The notes: generated by a model not told the origin, from the sequence alone. A DNA stretch of 54,385 bases from Verrucomicrobia bacterium ADurb.Bin070 (GCA_002071025.1 MWEJ01000003.1:1-54385), one strand, 5' to 3'; positions 1 through 9,642 are shown, counted from the stretch's first letter. Numbers and translations are program-made.

Positions 1-193
1 CACGACCACGACCTGCGAGAGATCCAACGTCCCCGTCGCGGTCAGGCAGTCGCTCGCCGCGCCGCTGACCGTCACTCGGTAAACCGTTCCCTCGGCCAGC
101 GTCACACCTTCCACAGTAAAACTACATGGCTCACGGTACCCTTTTTGGTCAAATACCGTCAACCCAAATAAGGCGGACGCCATCGGCAGACGT
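1..193 (-). CDS. Partial secreted beta-rich (autotransporter-like) protein fragment, runs off left edge
   Basis: The minus strand is open from a possible ATG at 193 to the window edge. The translation (64 codons) is rich in G, T, V and L and includes GTLDLS, a phrase typical of autotransporter-associated beta-strand repeats. There is no signal peptide, and an in-frame TGA lies ten codons upstream of the ATG. The frame therefore looks like the surviving 3' part of a longer gene rather than a normal start. No Shine-Dalgarno sequence is visible. The family assignment comes from composition only. Confidence 0.35.
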
Positions 194-243
194 ATAGGCG
201 CCGGATGACATCAGGCAGGCCGGCACTTAATGTTGTTCACTTC

Positions 244-354
244 TTGGTAGTAAAAATAGTGAAAAATATTTTTCGGAGGTATTGACATGCCGACATGAAA
301 AAGTTCATACTGATGACATCAATTGCGGAACGGCTGATTTTTTCAACGTCCTAG
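244..354 (+). pseudogene. Promoter, SD and signal-peptide-like start with no gene body
   Basis: A promoter-like TTGGTA (244-249) and TATTTT (267-272) with 17-bp spacing precedes GGAGGT (275-280). Two tiny overlapping frames follow: ATG 287 gives MPT-stop, and ATG 295 gives a 19-residue peptide starting MKKFILMTSIA and ending at TAG 354. The second has the basic-then-hydrophobic start of a signal peptide but stops before any mature domain. This could be the decapitated start of a secreted-protein gene or a leader peptide. The segment is more AT-rich than its surroundings. Confidence 0.3.
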
Positions 355-662
355 GACTCTGGGTTTCGGTTCGTCGTGATGGAGGAGTTGCCTGAAACAG
401 GGCAACAGGTGATTTTTTGAAGTGTGGAGGCTAGAAGCCTAGGTTCGTTATGACGCCAGCCCGTTGTTTTGAGGTTCAGCGTTCTCGCGTCTTTCTGACT
501 CTTCCGGCATTCCACCGCAGACACTTTGGGACTGTCGCAGGTTTACGTTTGTGAACCGCGCAGGATAGGCGGGTTGCCTACGGAATCGTTTTTGGCCATG
601 GGAAGCGGTTCCGCCAGACACAGAACAAACATGGCGTGAGTGAAGTACAGAAGGACAGAGAC
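355..662 (+). other. Non-coding stretch, probable long 5' leader of the RRM gene
   Basis: I find no convincing gene in these 308 bases. They lie directly upstream of the RRM-protein start. Small RRM/Gly-rich protein genes in bacteria often have long, cold-responsive leaders, so a regulatory 5' UTR is plausible, but I cannot assign a promoter or a conserved structure here. Confidence 0.3.
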
Positions 663-1043
663 ATGGACATCTATGTTGGCAATCTTGCCTATTCGACGAA
701 TGATGAGTCCCTGCGGAGCGCGTTTGCTGCGTACGGCGAGGTTGCTTCTGCGCGTGTCGTTTCCGACCGCATGACGGGCCGTTCCAAGGGTTTCGGCTTC
801 GTCGAGATGCCTGACCGCACCCAAGCCCAGGCGGCGATCGACGGCCTGAACGGCCAGGATCTGGATGGTCGCACGCTGCGCGTGAACGAGTCGCAGCCGA
901 AGCCGCGCGAAGAGCGTCGCGGTGGCGGCGGTGGCGGCGGCGGCGGCTTCGGTGGCGGCGCCGGCGGCGGCTTCCGCGGCGGTCGTGGCGGCGGTGGCGG
1001 TCGTGGCGGTGATCGTCGCGAATCCCGCGAGACCCGCTGGTAA
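663..1043 (+). CDS. RRM-domain glycine-rich RNA-binding protein
   Basis: This 126-residue protein has one RNA recognition motif at residues 2-80. RNP2 is IYVGNL (3-8) and RNP1 is KGFGFVEM (42-49), so both aromatic RNA-contact positions are present. A C-terminal tail (about 86-126) is almost entirely Gly and Arg (RGG-like) and ends RETRW. I chose ATG 663 because AAGGA lies about 7 nt upstream and the RRM begins at once; a GTG at 636 would only add nine residues with no domain. Family members in cyanobacteria and PVC bacteria bind single-stranded RNA and often respond to cold. The gene stands alone, with a terminator just after it. Confidence 0.9.
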   Translation: MDIYVGNLAYSTNDESLRSAFAAYGEVASARVVSDRMTGRSKGFGFVEMPDRTQAQAAIDGLNGQDLDGRTLRVNESQPKPREERRGGGGGGGGGFGGGAGGGFRGGRGGGGGRGGDRRESRETRW

Positions 1044-1070
1044 CCCCGGCTTACGTGCTATGATTTGACA

Positions 1071-1109
1071 GAGCGGCCGGTCCTGTTCAGGGCCGGTCGC
1101 TTTGTTTTC
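1071..1109. terminator. Bidirectional terminator between the RRM gene and the GH13 gene
   Basis: A 12-bp stem (AGCGGCCGGTCC paired with GGGCCGGTCGCT, allowing G-U pairs) is followed by TTTGTTTT on the plus strand. It sits 28 nt after the RRM stop and abuts the 3' end of the opposing gene, so it can serve both. Confidence 0.75.
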
Positions 1110-4100
1110 ACTTCTCTTTCTCCACCCGTACGTCGTCAACCCAGACCCGGCCCCGGTTGCCGTTGAGCCCGACTTCCACCGCCACGTCGCCGAACCGCGG
1201 CGGCAGCGTGACCGATACGCTGTACTCACGCCAAGCGCTGCTCCCCTCCGGCAGGCTCACCGTCTGATAGATCACCCGCCCCTCAGTCTGAACGCACCAG
1301 CGCAGGCAGGCGGTTTTCCAGTCGACATCGCCTTTCTGGACGTCCTCGCCGCGCATGCGGGCAGCGAGCCGCCAGGTCTCGCCCGGCAAAAATGCCCGCG
1401 TCGGCAGTGCCTGGTGAATCAGCCGATAAGAAGCCCCGTCGCCATCGATTCGCACGCACGGATTATTCCCCTCGCGGACCCTTGCACTTCCTTCCGGCAG
1501 GTGCCACCCCACCTGCGCCACGGACCGCTCCGACGGCCAGCCGAGCCCCGACTGCACCAGCCGCAGAGTCCTGCCGGCAGCCCCGTCTTCATCGAAACGG
1601 CCATCCCGCACCACCTCGACCGGGACAGCCACTGCCGCCACATCCAGTTCCTCGCCCTGCGCGGCAACCACGCGATCCTCGCACGACACGCTCATCGAAA
1701 CCCCATGCCAAGTTCCAGGCCCCGCTGTGCCGGCCGCGCCGTCCAGCCAAGCCAGATGTAAATCTTCGCCGTGCAGGAACACGTTTCCCGGCCGCGTGCC
1801 GGTCCACCTCAGATCCGCCAGCCGAACCGTCACGCCGCCCGCGCAAGCGATGCGGATATCAGAGGGCAGCCGCAGCGGATCGGTCGCCTTCGCCGTTTCG
1901 CAGGTGCGCGCCTTGCCGCTGTTTGAATCACGCGACAAGATGACGCCTGACGCATCGCTGAAAACCGCGCGTGCCGCCCCGATATAAGTCGTGCGCTGCG
2001 AAAGGAACGCGCGGCCCGCAGCAGGCACCGTGGTGCTTTGGAATGCCGTGAAGCGGCGGAACGCGGGGCCGTCGCCCAAGGTGAACACGCTGCAGAACCT
2101 CACCGGGTGCCCCAACTTGTCGAACCGGCCGAAGCCCCGCATCTCGCCCGTGACACTCAGGCGCACGCCGTCGGCTTCCGCCGGCTCGATGCGCACGCTG
2201 GCCTCCACGTCGTTCTCTTGCGCGATGTGCTCGCCGTCGCGCGCGAACCCCTTGTCGGTATACAGACCGTCCGTCCGCACGACCGCCTGCCACCCCTCGC
2301 CGTCACGCCGCCAGAGCCCGGCCAGCGTGCCGGTGCGGCTGAGCCGCGCGCGGTAGTACCCGTTTTCAAACTGCCAGCCGCCGCCGACCGCGGTCAAGCG
2401 CGGATCGCCGCTGCCGGTATTTGCCGCTTGCCGCTCGCGGGCTGCGCAAATCTTGAAACGCACGTCGTCCACGCCCGATGTCACGCCATGATCGTCGCTG
2501 CGCCACGACACGGCCACGTTCAAACCGTGGCGGTCACCCATGCGGTCCAGCAGCCGTACGGAGGCAGGCAATCGCGCGGAATCGAAGGTGATCGAGAGGC
2601 CGCGTCCGTCGGGCAGACGCACACCCACGCGGGCATGCGCGGCGTCCAATCCAAAAGGGTGCCGCCTCGAATCCCACAGCACGGCACCGCCCTGCGGCAG
2701 ACGGTAGATCGGACCGGCAACCCCCTGCATCGCCATTCCCGGATGGCGCACGCGGAACGGGCTCTCAAAACGGCCCTCCGCCGTATCGGCATACCAGGCG
2801 CACGCCTCGTCGAGCGCGATCACCAGTGACGACTCAGCCGGCGCGCCGTCCGGCCACGCGGCGCGGATTTCCACGCCCCCGTCCGTTTCGCGCTGCTGCA
2901 AGGCCAGCGTGCGTCCCTGCCAGACGTACTCGGCATCCACACCGTCCGCCCCGGCCGTCAACCGGGCCGGGACCGCCGAAGCGTCGCCCCAGCCTGCCGG
3001 CAGCGCGACGTCCATGCGTAGCGGCGTCTCACGCCACCATCCGGTGCGCCAGGCGCGCGCCCACCCGGTCTTGGCATCGGCCACCAGCGGACCGACCCGA
3101 AGCGTCGCGCCGCCCGTGCGCGCAGCCGCGGCAGCCTTCGGCAACGCTTCTTCCGGCACCGGCGCGCAGGCCGGCAACGGCGCGCTCGCCAGCCGCAGAA
3201 CCGTGTACCCGAATGCCGGCAGCGACACCTCGCAGGCGCCGCCGCGCACGGCCACCCGCCCGCCGCTCATCAGATCCCGCGCCCATGTCGCGCCACGCAC
3301 CGCCGCAGGCAGGCTCGCCGGCGGCACCGACACCGTGCCTGTCACGGCCGTTCCGTTCAGATTCACCAGCACGATCGACGCGCGCCCGGCTGTGTCTGGC
3401 CGCGTGTCCCACGCATATTCCTCGTGCCACGCCGCGTCCGCGCGCGCAGGCCGCGCTCCGCTCCGCAGGCACGCAAACACGCCAGACGGCGCGGATACGC
3501 TCAGATAATCGGCGGCCCCCGCGTTCAGCTCCGGCACATGCCGCCGCACGTGAAAGATACGGCGATATGCCTCGTAGTGGCCATCTTCCATCTCGTGATA
3601 GACCATCGGAATGCCGTGGATCCAACTGATCAGCGCCACCAGTGCGCGCTGCGCGTCCGCTCCGTACCACAGGCCGGAGCGCAGGCTGTCGTGGCTTTCG
3701 ACATGACGCATGCGTACTAAATCCGGCACCTCGGCGCACTGCTGCTCATGCAGCCAGCGGCGCAGGCGCGGCACAAACACGTCGGCCGGCACACGCCTGA
3801 AATCATGCAGCACATGGTAACAGAGGTCAAAATCGTAGGTGGAATCGCTGACTGCGCCGTGCACGCTCGCACCGACCTCCGCCAGATTCGCGCCGTCCGG
3901 CTTGACCCTACGCACCTCCTCGCGCAAGGCGCGCTGCATGGCGAAGCCACCCTGCGCCTGCGCATGGCTGGCCCGCGCGTACGGAATCTCCGGATTCCAG
4001 TTCGGAATCTTGCTGCCGCCGCACGCGTCGATACGAAAACCGTCCAGCCCGTACTCACGCATGTAGAACGAAACCACGCCGCGCATGTAATCGATCCATG

Positions 4101-5325
4101 TCGGCCAGTTGAAGTCAAAGCACCAGTAGTGGAGCGTCGAACCGTCTTCGTTTTGCGCCAGCCACTCGGGATGCGCTTTGGCGCGCGGAAACTCATTGCC
4201 GCCGCCGTGCGGCACGCAATCCTGCCAGACGCGCATCCCGAGCGAACGGGCGCGCGCCGTGAACGCCTTGAAATCGTCGGGCGTGCCGATTCCCTCCTGA
4301 AGCTTGTAGTAATCGCGCGGCCAATAGATCGACTTGTCCTCGAGCGGCATCAGCCAGATCGCGTTGCAGCCCAAGCTGTCGATATGCGGCAGCAGGGCGG
4401 TAGCTGACGGAAAACCGCCGAGATCACGGCAGTTCGAACCAATCGTTCCGCCCGGATGAAACGAGTAGAGAATTACGCGCTTGAGCCAGTCCGGACGCCC
4501 CTCCGGCGGCACCTGGCCGACGGCCGCGAACCACTCGGGCAGGCGCCGCAACGCCGTCTCCGCATCGTTCGGCTGCACCCAGAGCCAAGTGTCGCCGACC
4601 CGCTGCGTCACGCCGCCGCGCATGTGCCCCTGCATAGAGAAGGATTGCGTGACGCGAATCTCGCCGCGCCCCTCCTGCACGCCCGTGCTGCCGCGGTCCG
4701 CATAGGGCTGAAGCTCGTCCAACGCCCACACCACGGACCAGCCGCGCCCGTTCTCACCGATCACGACACAGGGGCTGCGCCAACTGCCGGTGCGGCGCTC
4801 AGCGGCCAGTTCGCTGGCCGCGACGCTGCGCGGCGGATACTGCGCGGGCAGCAGATAGCGGCCGGTCGCCGCAAGCGGCAGCACGCCGCTCTGCACCCAG
4901 AAGCCCTTGATCTTCGTGGCGGACGCGCCATGCCACGTCACATCGAACCAGCGTCGAACGGTGCGCCGCTCAGGATCGAGACGGAGGCAGGCATCGACCG
5001 TCCACGCGCCCGCCCTCGTCCGGCATCGGATCGTATCGGGCGACACGCGCTCCACGCCCTGCCGCTCAATCGTCTGGCCGCCTCCCGAGATCCACGCCTC
5101 GTCGTGGCGGATGTCATAGGCCTGCGCCGTCGTCGGCGCCGCCACAACCGGCTGACCCTCGCACAGCACTTCGGCCAACCAGCCGTTCCGCGCATCGATC
5201 CGCACCGCGAACCGCTCGGTCCCGAAAAGAGTTCCCCGCGCGTCGTCGCGCAGCGGCACCTCCGCCCGCGCGGCGAACGCCATCCCGCTCAGTGCCATCA
5301 CCATCCCGACCGTACGCCTCAGCAT
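1108..5325 (-). CDS. Large secreted GH13-type (alpha-amylase family) glycoside hydrolase
   Basis: The protein has 1405 residues. I chose ATG 5325 because it follows AAGGAG and starts a clear signal peptide (MLRRTVGMVMALSGMAFAARA); the frame stays open upstream, but without a domain. Residues about 25-290 are an unassigned beta-rich domain. Residues about 300-640 are a GH13 TIM barrel with the region II motif DGFRIDA (nucleophile Asp near 431), a candidate acid/base Glu in NLAEVGA (near 480) and region IV VESHDS (near 543). Region I is unusual, reading DCVPHGGG. About 600 residues of beta-sandwich sequence follow, and the last 160 resemble a CBM4/9-type module ending RVWVDDVRV. The substrate cannot be read from sequence. 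It is divergent to the GH106-like gene. Confidence 0.8.
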   Translation of the reverse strand: MLRRTVGMVMALSGMAFAARAEVPLRDDARGTLFGTERFAVRIDARNGWLAEVLCEGQPVVAAPTTAQAYDIRHDEAWISGGGQTIERQGVERVSPDTIRCRTRAGAWTVDACLRLDPERRTVRRWFDVTWHGASATKIKGFWVQSGVLPLAATGRYLLPAQYPPRSVAASELAAERRTGSWRSPCVVIGENGRGWSVVWALDELQPYADRGSTGVQEGRGEIRVTQSFSMQGHMRGGVTQRVGDTWLWVQPNDAETALRRLPEWFAAVGQVPPEGRPDWLKRVILYSFHPGGTIGSNCRDLGGFPSATALLPHIDSLGCNAIWLMPLEDKSIYWPRDYYKLQEGIGTPDDFKAFTARARSLGMRVWQDCVPHGGGNEFPRAKAHPEWLAQNEDGSTLHYWCFDFNWPTWIDYMRGVVSFYMREYGLDGFRIDACGGSKIPNWNPEIPYARASHAQAQGGFAMQRALREEVRRVKPDGANLAEVGASVHGAVSDSTYDFDLCYHVLHDFRRVPADVFVPRLRRWLHEQQCAEVPDLVRMRHVESHDSLRSGLWYGADAQRALVALISWIHGIPMVYHEMEDGHYEAYRRIFHVRRHVPELNAGAADYLSVSAPSGVFACLRSGARPARADAAWHEEYAWDTRPDTAGRASIVLVNLNGTAVTGTVSVPPASLPAAVRGATWARDLMSGGRVAVRGGACEVSLPAFGYTVLRLASAPLPACAPVPEEALPKAAAAARTGGATLRVGPLVADAKTGWARAWRTGWWRETPLRMDVALPAGWGDASAVPARLTAGADGVDAEYVWQGRTLALQQRETDGGVEIRAAWPDGAPAESSLVIALDEACAWYADTAEGRFESPFRVRHPGMAMQGVAGPIYRLPQGGAVLWDSRRHPFGLDAAHARVGVRLPDGRGLSITFDSARLPASVRLLDRMGDRHGLNVAVSWRSDDHGVTSGVDDVRFKICAARERQAANTGSGDPRLTAVGGGWQFENGYYRARLSRTGTLAGLWRRDGEGWQAVVRTDGLYTDKGFARDGEHIAQENDVEASVRIEPAEADGVRLSVTGEMRGFGRFDKLGHPVRFCSVFTLGDGPAFRRFTAFQSTTVPAAGRAFLSQRTTYIGAARAVFSDASGVILSRDSNSGKARTCETAKATDPLRLPSDIRIACAGGVTVRLADLRWTGTRPGNVFLHGEDLHLAWLDGAAGTAGPGTWHGVSMSVSCEDRVVAAQGEELDVAAVAVPVEVVRDGRFDEDGAAGRTLRLVQSGLGWPSERSVAQVGWHLPEGSARVREGNNPCVRIDGDGASYRLIHQALPTRAFLPGETWRLAARMRGEDVQKGDVDWKTACLRWCVQTEGRVIYQTVSLPEGSSAWREYSVSVTLPPRFGDVAVEVGLNGNRGRVWVDDVRVEKEK

Positions 5326-5515
5326 AGCATCTCCTTGTAAATGCCCGATTCCCCACAACGGCAACTTTCGGACAGTGTAACGGATCCGGCCGCGCGCTTC
5401 ACGCTTAACCTGCGCCAGCTTAACCTGCCGTCGGGCAGAAATCGAAATCGGCTGGACCATCCGCAACCGGAGCGTGTACGCTGTCGTCAGTACCACACCA
5501 GCGCGAAGGAAAAAG
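5326..5515. promoter_or_regulatory. Divergent control region of the GH13 and GH106-like genes
   Basis: These 190 bp separate two divergently transcribed hydrolase genes. A -10-like TACACT lies on the minus strand at 5379-5374 for the GH13 gene, without a good -35, and TACGCT at 5477-5482 is a weak -10 for the GH106 gene. An 11-bp direct repeat, GCTTAACCTGC, occurs at 5403-5413 and 5418-5428 (15-bp period), lying between the two -10 boxes, and could bind a shared regulator. Confidence 0.4.
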
Positions 5516-8500
5516 ATGATGCAAAGTCAAGACCGGAGCCGGATTTCGGCACGAAGCATGGTCGCACTCGCGGCGGTTCTGTTCATGCATCCGTCACGGT
5601 CGTACGCCGCACAGGCCCCCGGCTTTCCTCAGCGCGACGTGACGCCGGCGGAGCTTCGGCTCGCCTTCAAAACCCCGCCACCGGGTTACGGGCAGGTGCC
5701 GTTCTGGTGGTGGACAGGCGAACCGCTGAACAGGGAGCGCCTGCTCTGGCAGCTCGACGAGCTACACAAGGCCGGCGTGTCGGGCACCCAGATCAACTAC
5801 GCCCACACGCGGTCGGACGGCTGGCGTACCGAGACGGTCGAACCGCCGATCTTTTCGGATGCGTGGTGGGACATCTTTGCCTTCATGGCCGGTGAATCAG
5901 CCAAGCGCGGCATGGGTATCGGAATGAGCGGCTATACCCTGGACTGGCCCGGGCGCGACAACCTCTTCCGGCAGCTCGGCATCACAACCGATGAGTTGCA
6001 CGCGCACGGCCTGGCCCTGAAAACACGCGACATCCACGTTGCGGATGACGCGCGGCCGGTTGCGCCTTTGCCGCATGAGGCGGCCGCGATTTCCGTCGCG
6101 GCTCTGCCGTTGCGCGACGGTCGTCCACACCCGACCGACAAACGTTCACTCACTCCGCAGGCCGAGTCCTGGCCTCTGCCGAAAGGCGCCTGGCGTCTGC
6201 TCGCGGTCGTCGCCGAACCCCGGCCCGCCACCCTGGACCCGCTCAACCCGGCGTCGGGCCGCCGTGTGATCGAGCGGTTCCTCAACCCCTTTTTGGCGCG
6301 CACGCCGCCTGAGGCCCGCAGCGCGCTGAACTATTTTTTTCAGGACGAACTGCGCCTCGCCGGCGATAAGCACCTGTGGAGCGATGCGTTTGCAGCCGAG
6401 TTCCAGCAGCGCAAGGGATATGACGTGCGTCCCGTTCTCGCGGCGCTCTTCACGGATCTCGGACCTGAAACCGCCAAGGTTCGGCTGGATGTGAACGACG
6501 TCACGGTGTCGCTCACGGAGGCGTATTATTTCAAACCCATCTTCGAGTGGCACAACAGCCGCGGCATGATCTACGCGTGCGACCCGGCCTCGCGCGGCCG
6601 CGACCCGCTGGAGTTCGGCGATTACATGCGCACCATGCGCTGGTACACCGCGCCCGGTTTCGACACGCCGGGCTCCAGCGCCGACCTGATCAAGAACAAG
6701 GTCGGCTCATCGATCGCCCATCTCTATGACCGGCCCCGCGTGTGGGTCGAAGGCTACCACAGCCTCGGCTGGCAGGCGTCACCGACCGTGCTTTTCGACT
6801 CGAGCAACCGCAACTTCCTGTACGGCACCACGCTGCTCAACCTGCACGGCCTTTACTACTCCACCTTCGGCGGCTGGTGGGAATGGGCACCGCCCTGCTA
6901 CCACTTCCGCATGCCCTATTGGCGCCACATGCCCGTGTTCTTCAAATACTTTGAACGCCTCAGCTATCTGCTCAGCCAGGGCAACCACGTCGCGGATGTC
7001 GCGATCATCCAACCGCACGAGCCGATGGTGGCCGATCCGGCCCGCGGCAAAGCGGCGCAGGAATGTGCGTATGCCCTGGCCGCCGATCTGACCGCGCACC
7101 AGACCGATTTCGATTTTATCGACGCTGAATCGCTCGCGCGCGCTGAGGTCGTCCCCGCGGGCGAGGCGCGCGCACACATTCGGCCTGACGATCACGCGCG
7201 CCTCTGCGTGTCCGGCGAGGCCTACCGCGCGCTGGTCTTACCCGACATGTTCGCGATCCGCCACGCATCGCTTGAGAAGGCGCTGGCTTTTCAGCAGGCC
7301 GGCGGACGCGTGATCGCCCTCGGAGGGCTTCCCGAAGCGACCGACCGCGCCGGCAGCGGCGATCCGCAAACGACCGCTCTCGTCAGCCGGCTGTTCGCCC
7401 CGGACGCCGGCTCGCTTCACTGGACACTGTCCGCGAAGCCCGACACCCGGCCCGCGCGCACCTACGCCGGGCACTTCACCGGACGCTGGGTCTGGACACA
7501 CAAGCCCGCGCCGCAGGCGGTCTTCAAGCATGTCTGGAACGGAGCGGCGGGCGATTATCAGGCGGCGATGCTCTGCGACAACGCCGGCACGCTCTCTCTC
7601 AACGGACGTACGCTCGCCACCTGGGCCAGCTACCGTGAGCCTTGGACCGGCACCCTGTCGCTCGCCCCCGGCGATGTGCTCGCTGTCGCCGTCAGCGACG
7701 GCCCCGGCGAGACCGGCAGCAAGACCGCAGGGCTCTTTTTCGCGCTGGCTCGGAACGGCACGACCTGTTTTACCACCGAACAGTTCCGCGTGCGTCCCGG
7801 TCGCGTATCGGCTGAGTGGCTTGCCAGTCCGGCTTTGGACGGGCTCGAAAACCCAGACCCCTCCAATGTCCACGAGGTGCATCAGGGCGAGCCACCCGCG
7901 CCGCAACTCGTCGCCGCACAGGCCATCCGCGCCCTGATCGGCACGCCTGATTTCAGCGGGCCCGCTGGCGTGAAAGCCTTGCACCGCCGCATCGGCGGTA
8001 CCGACGTTTATTTCATCATGGACTTGCGCGAATCCGCCGTCTGCACGTTCCGCGCGCGCGGCACCCCGGAGCGGTGGGATGCGTGGACCGGTGAACAGAC
8101 CCCCGTCGCCGGTGCCGTCGCCCGCGCAGACGGCACGACATCCGTGCCGCTGAATGCGGACGGCTCGCCGCTGCTGCTGGCCTTCACCGACTCGCCTCCT
8201 CCTGCGGCAGCCACGCCCGCGCCGCAAGTCACGCGCGCGCTCGCGCTGGACGGCGACTGGGACTTCACGCTTATCCCCACCTGTGACAACCGCTGGGGCG
8301 ATTTTCGCCTGCCAGCCTTCAACGGGCTGATCGGCGCCGAGGCGCGCCATCTTACCTGGAATGTTCCGGGCATGCCGCCGCGCATGACCTACTCGCACGG
8401 TCCGCAATTCCGCGCGTTCGGGCCGTTCTCGCCCGGCGCAGAGACTGACGCGCTGGTGAAGGCTTTGGCGGCCGACGCCACGCTCTCACCCGGCACAACC

Positions 8501-9634
8501 GTCACCGTGAACGGCCGCGCCTACGCCTGGCAGCCGTTCTGCTTTTCGTGGCGCGAGGGCGTTGAGAACCACCCCGCCTATCAGAACTGGCATCACGGGC
8601 TCAACCGCAAAGTCGGCGATGAGTTTTTTGTGCTCGGCGCGTATGACCGAGGTCTTTACGACGTCAAAATGCCGGCCGGCGCCGCGCCGGAGACGCGCCT
8701 GTACCACACCACCGTTTTCGCAGCCGAGCCCTGCCGTGCGGAGATCATGACCAGCGGCGTCGCGCCGGCCGCGGTCTGGCTCGCCGGCGTGCGTCACGCC
8801 CCCGGCGACACGGTGGCGCTGCGTGCCGGCCGCACGCCGCTGCTGGTGCGCTACGATGCGTTCGGGCGCGCGGCGCTCGTCCTGCGTCGTACGGGCATCG
8901 ACACCGACCGTCCTATCCACCCGCTGGCCATGCGCTGGTTCGATGATCCGGCCATCCTGCCGTTCGACTGTTTCGACGGAAGCTTGGCGCAGGCGACGTA
9001 TTCTTTTGAAGCGCCGCCCGCACTGCTCGCCGCCGACGTGACGCTGCGCGGCGAACTGCTCGCCGCAACCCTCGCCGGACAAGCCGCCGCCGTCACGATG
9101 GTTCGCGCGCACAACGGTACGCGCGTGTACCGCGTGACACCCGGCGGGCAGACGATGCCGCCCCAACCTCCCTTCTCCGGACCCGCCACCGTCCGCCTGA
9201 CGGTTCAGCACGCGCCCGGCCACACCGGCGGCGCGGCCTTCCCCGAACCGGTGCGGCTGACATGCGGCACCGGAAAAATGGCGGCAGGCGACTGGGCACG
9301 CGTCGACGCCCTGAGCTGCTATTCCGGCGGTGCCATCTACGCACGGCAGATGACGCTCACGCCGGACGAGGCGAACGGCGTGGTCGCGCTCGACCTCGGC
9401 GGCGTTGGCACCACCTGCGAGGTTGCGGTCAACGGCGAATCCGTGCGCGTGTTGGTCTGTCCGCCGTGGCGGGTGGATCTCACCGGCCGTGTGAAGGTCG
9501 GCGAGAACCGGTTAGCAGTCACGGTCTACAACACGCTTAACAACCACTACCAAACCATCCCGACCCGCTATCGCAAGCCGCCCGCACAGGAACCGTCCGG
9601 CCTGCTCGGTCCCGTCAGGCTGCTGCTCCCCTAG
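5516..9634 (+). CDS. Secreted GH106-like alpha-L-rhamnosidase
   Basis: This 1372-residue exported protein starts at ATG 5516, with AAGGA 5 nt upstream. A signal peptide covers about residues 1-33 (hydrophobic MVALAAVLFM, then SYAAQA). The mature N-terminus has the family-typical FWWWTGEPLNRERLLWQLDELHKAG region (split here only by description; residues about 63-87), marking a GH106-type TIM barrel. The second half contains beta-sandwich/galactose-binding-like domains, including LDGDWDFTL and a C-terminal segment ending with a jelly-roll-like NRLAVTVYNTL. GH106 enzymes remove terminal alpha-L-rhamnose from plant or algal polysaccharides such as rhamnogalacturonan and ulvan. The next gene, a DUF4432 epimerase-like enzyme, fits sugar processing. 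Substrate is inferred. Confidence 0.78.
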   Translation: MMQSQDRSRISARSMVALAAVLFMHPSRSYAAQAPGFPQRDVTPAELRLAFKTPPPGYGQVPFWWWTGEPLNRERLLWQLDELHKAGVSGTQINYAHTRSDGWRTETVEPPIFSDAWWDIFAFMAGESAKRGMGIGMSGYTLDWPGRDNLFRQLGITTDELHAHGLALKTRDIHVADDARPVAPLPHEAAAISVAALPLRDGRPHPTDKRSLTPQAESWPLPKGAWRLLAVVAEPRPATLDPLNPASGRRVIERFLNPFLARTPPEARSALNYFFQDELRLAGDKHLWSDAFAAEFQQRKGYDVRPVLAALFTDLGPETAKVRLDVNDVTVSLTEAYYFKPIFEWHNSRGMIYACDPASRGRDPLEFGDYMRTMRWYTAPGFDTPGSSADLIKNKVGSSIAHLYDRPRVWVEGYHSLGWQASPTVLFDSSNRNFLYGTTLLNLHGLYYSTFGGWWEWAPPCYHFRMPYWRHMPVFFKYFERLSYLLSQGNHVADVAIIQPHEPMVADPARGKAAQECAYALAADLTAHQTDFDFIDAESLARAEVVPAGEARAHIRPDDHARLCVSGEAYRALVLPDMFAIRHASLEKALAFQQAGGRVIALGGLPEATDRAGSGDPQTTALVSRLFAPDAGSLHWTLSAKPDTRPARTYAGHFTGRWVWTHKPAPQAVFKHVWNGAAGDYQAAMLCDNAGTLSLNGRTLATWASYREPWTGTLSLAPGDVLAVAVSDGPGETGSKTAGLFFALARNGTTCFTTEQFRVRPGRVSAEWLASPALDGLENPDPSNVHEVHQGEPPAPQLVAAQAIRALIGTPDFSGPAGVKALHRRIGGTDVYFIMDLRESAVCTFRARGTPERWDAWTGEQTPVAGAVARADGTTSVPLNADGSPLLLAFTDSPPPAAATPAPQVTRALALDGDWDFTLIPTCDNRWGDFRLPAFNGLIGAEARHLTWNVPGMPPRMTYSHGPQFRAFGPFSPGAETDALVKALAADATLSPGTTVTVNGRAYAWQPFCFSWREGVENHPAYQNWHHGLNRKVGDEFFVLGAYDRGLYDVKMPAGAAPETRLYHTTVFAAEPCRAEIMTSGVAPAAVWLAGVRHAPGDTVALRAGRTPLLVRYDAFGRAALVLRRTGIDTDRPIHPLAMRWFDDPAILPFDCFDGSLAQATYSFEAPPALLAADVTLRGELLAATLAGQAAAVTMVRAHNGTRVYRVTPGGQTMPPQPPFSGPATVRLTVQHAPGHTGGAAFPEPVRLTCGTGKMAAGDWARVDALSCYSGGAIYARQMTLTPDEANGVVALDLGGVGTTCEVAVNGESVRVLVCPPWRVDLTGRVKVGENRLAVTVYNTLNNHYQTIPTRYRKPPAQEPSGLLGPVRLLLP

Positions 9635-9642
9635 GAAAACAG

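Noticed and set aside
920-1040. Tandem DNA repeat in the glycine tract
   Set aside because: The GGC-rich runs are explained by the RGG-like tail of the RRM protein and not by a separate repeat element.
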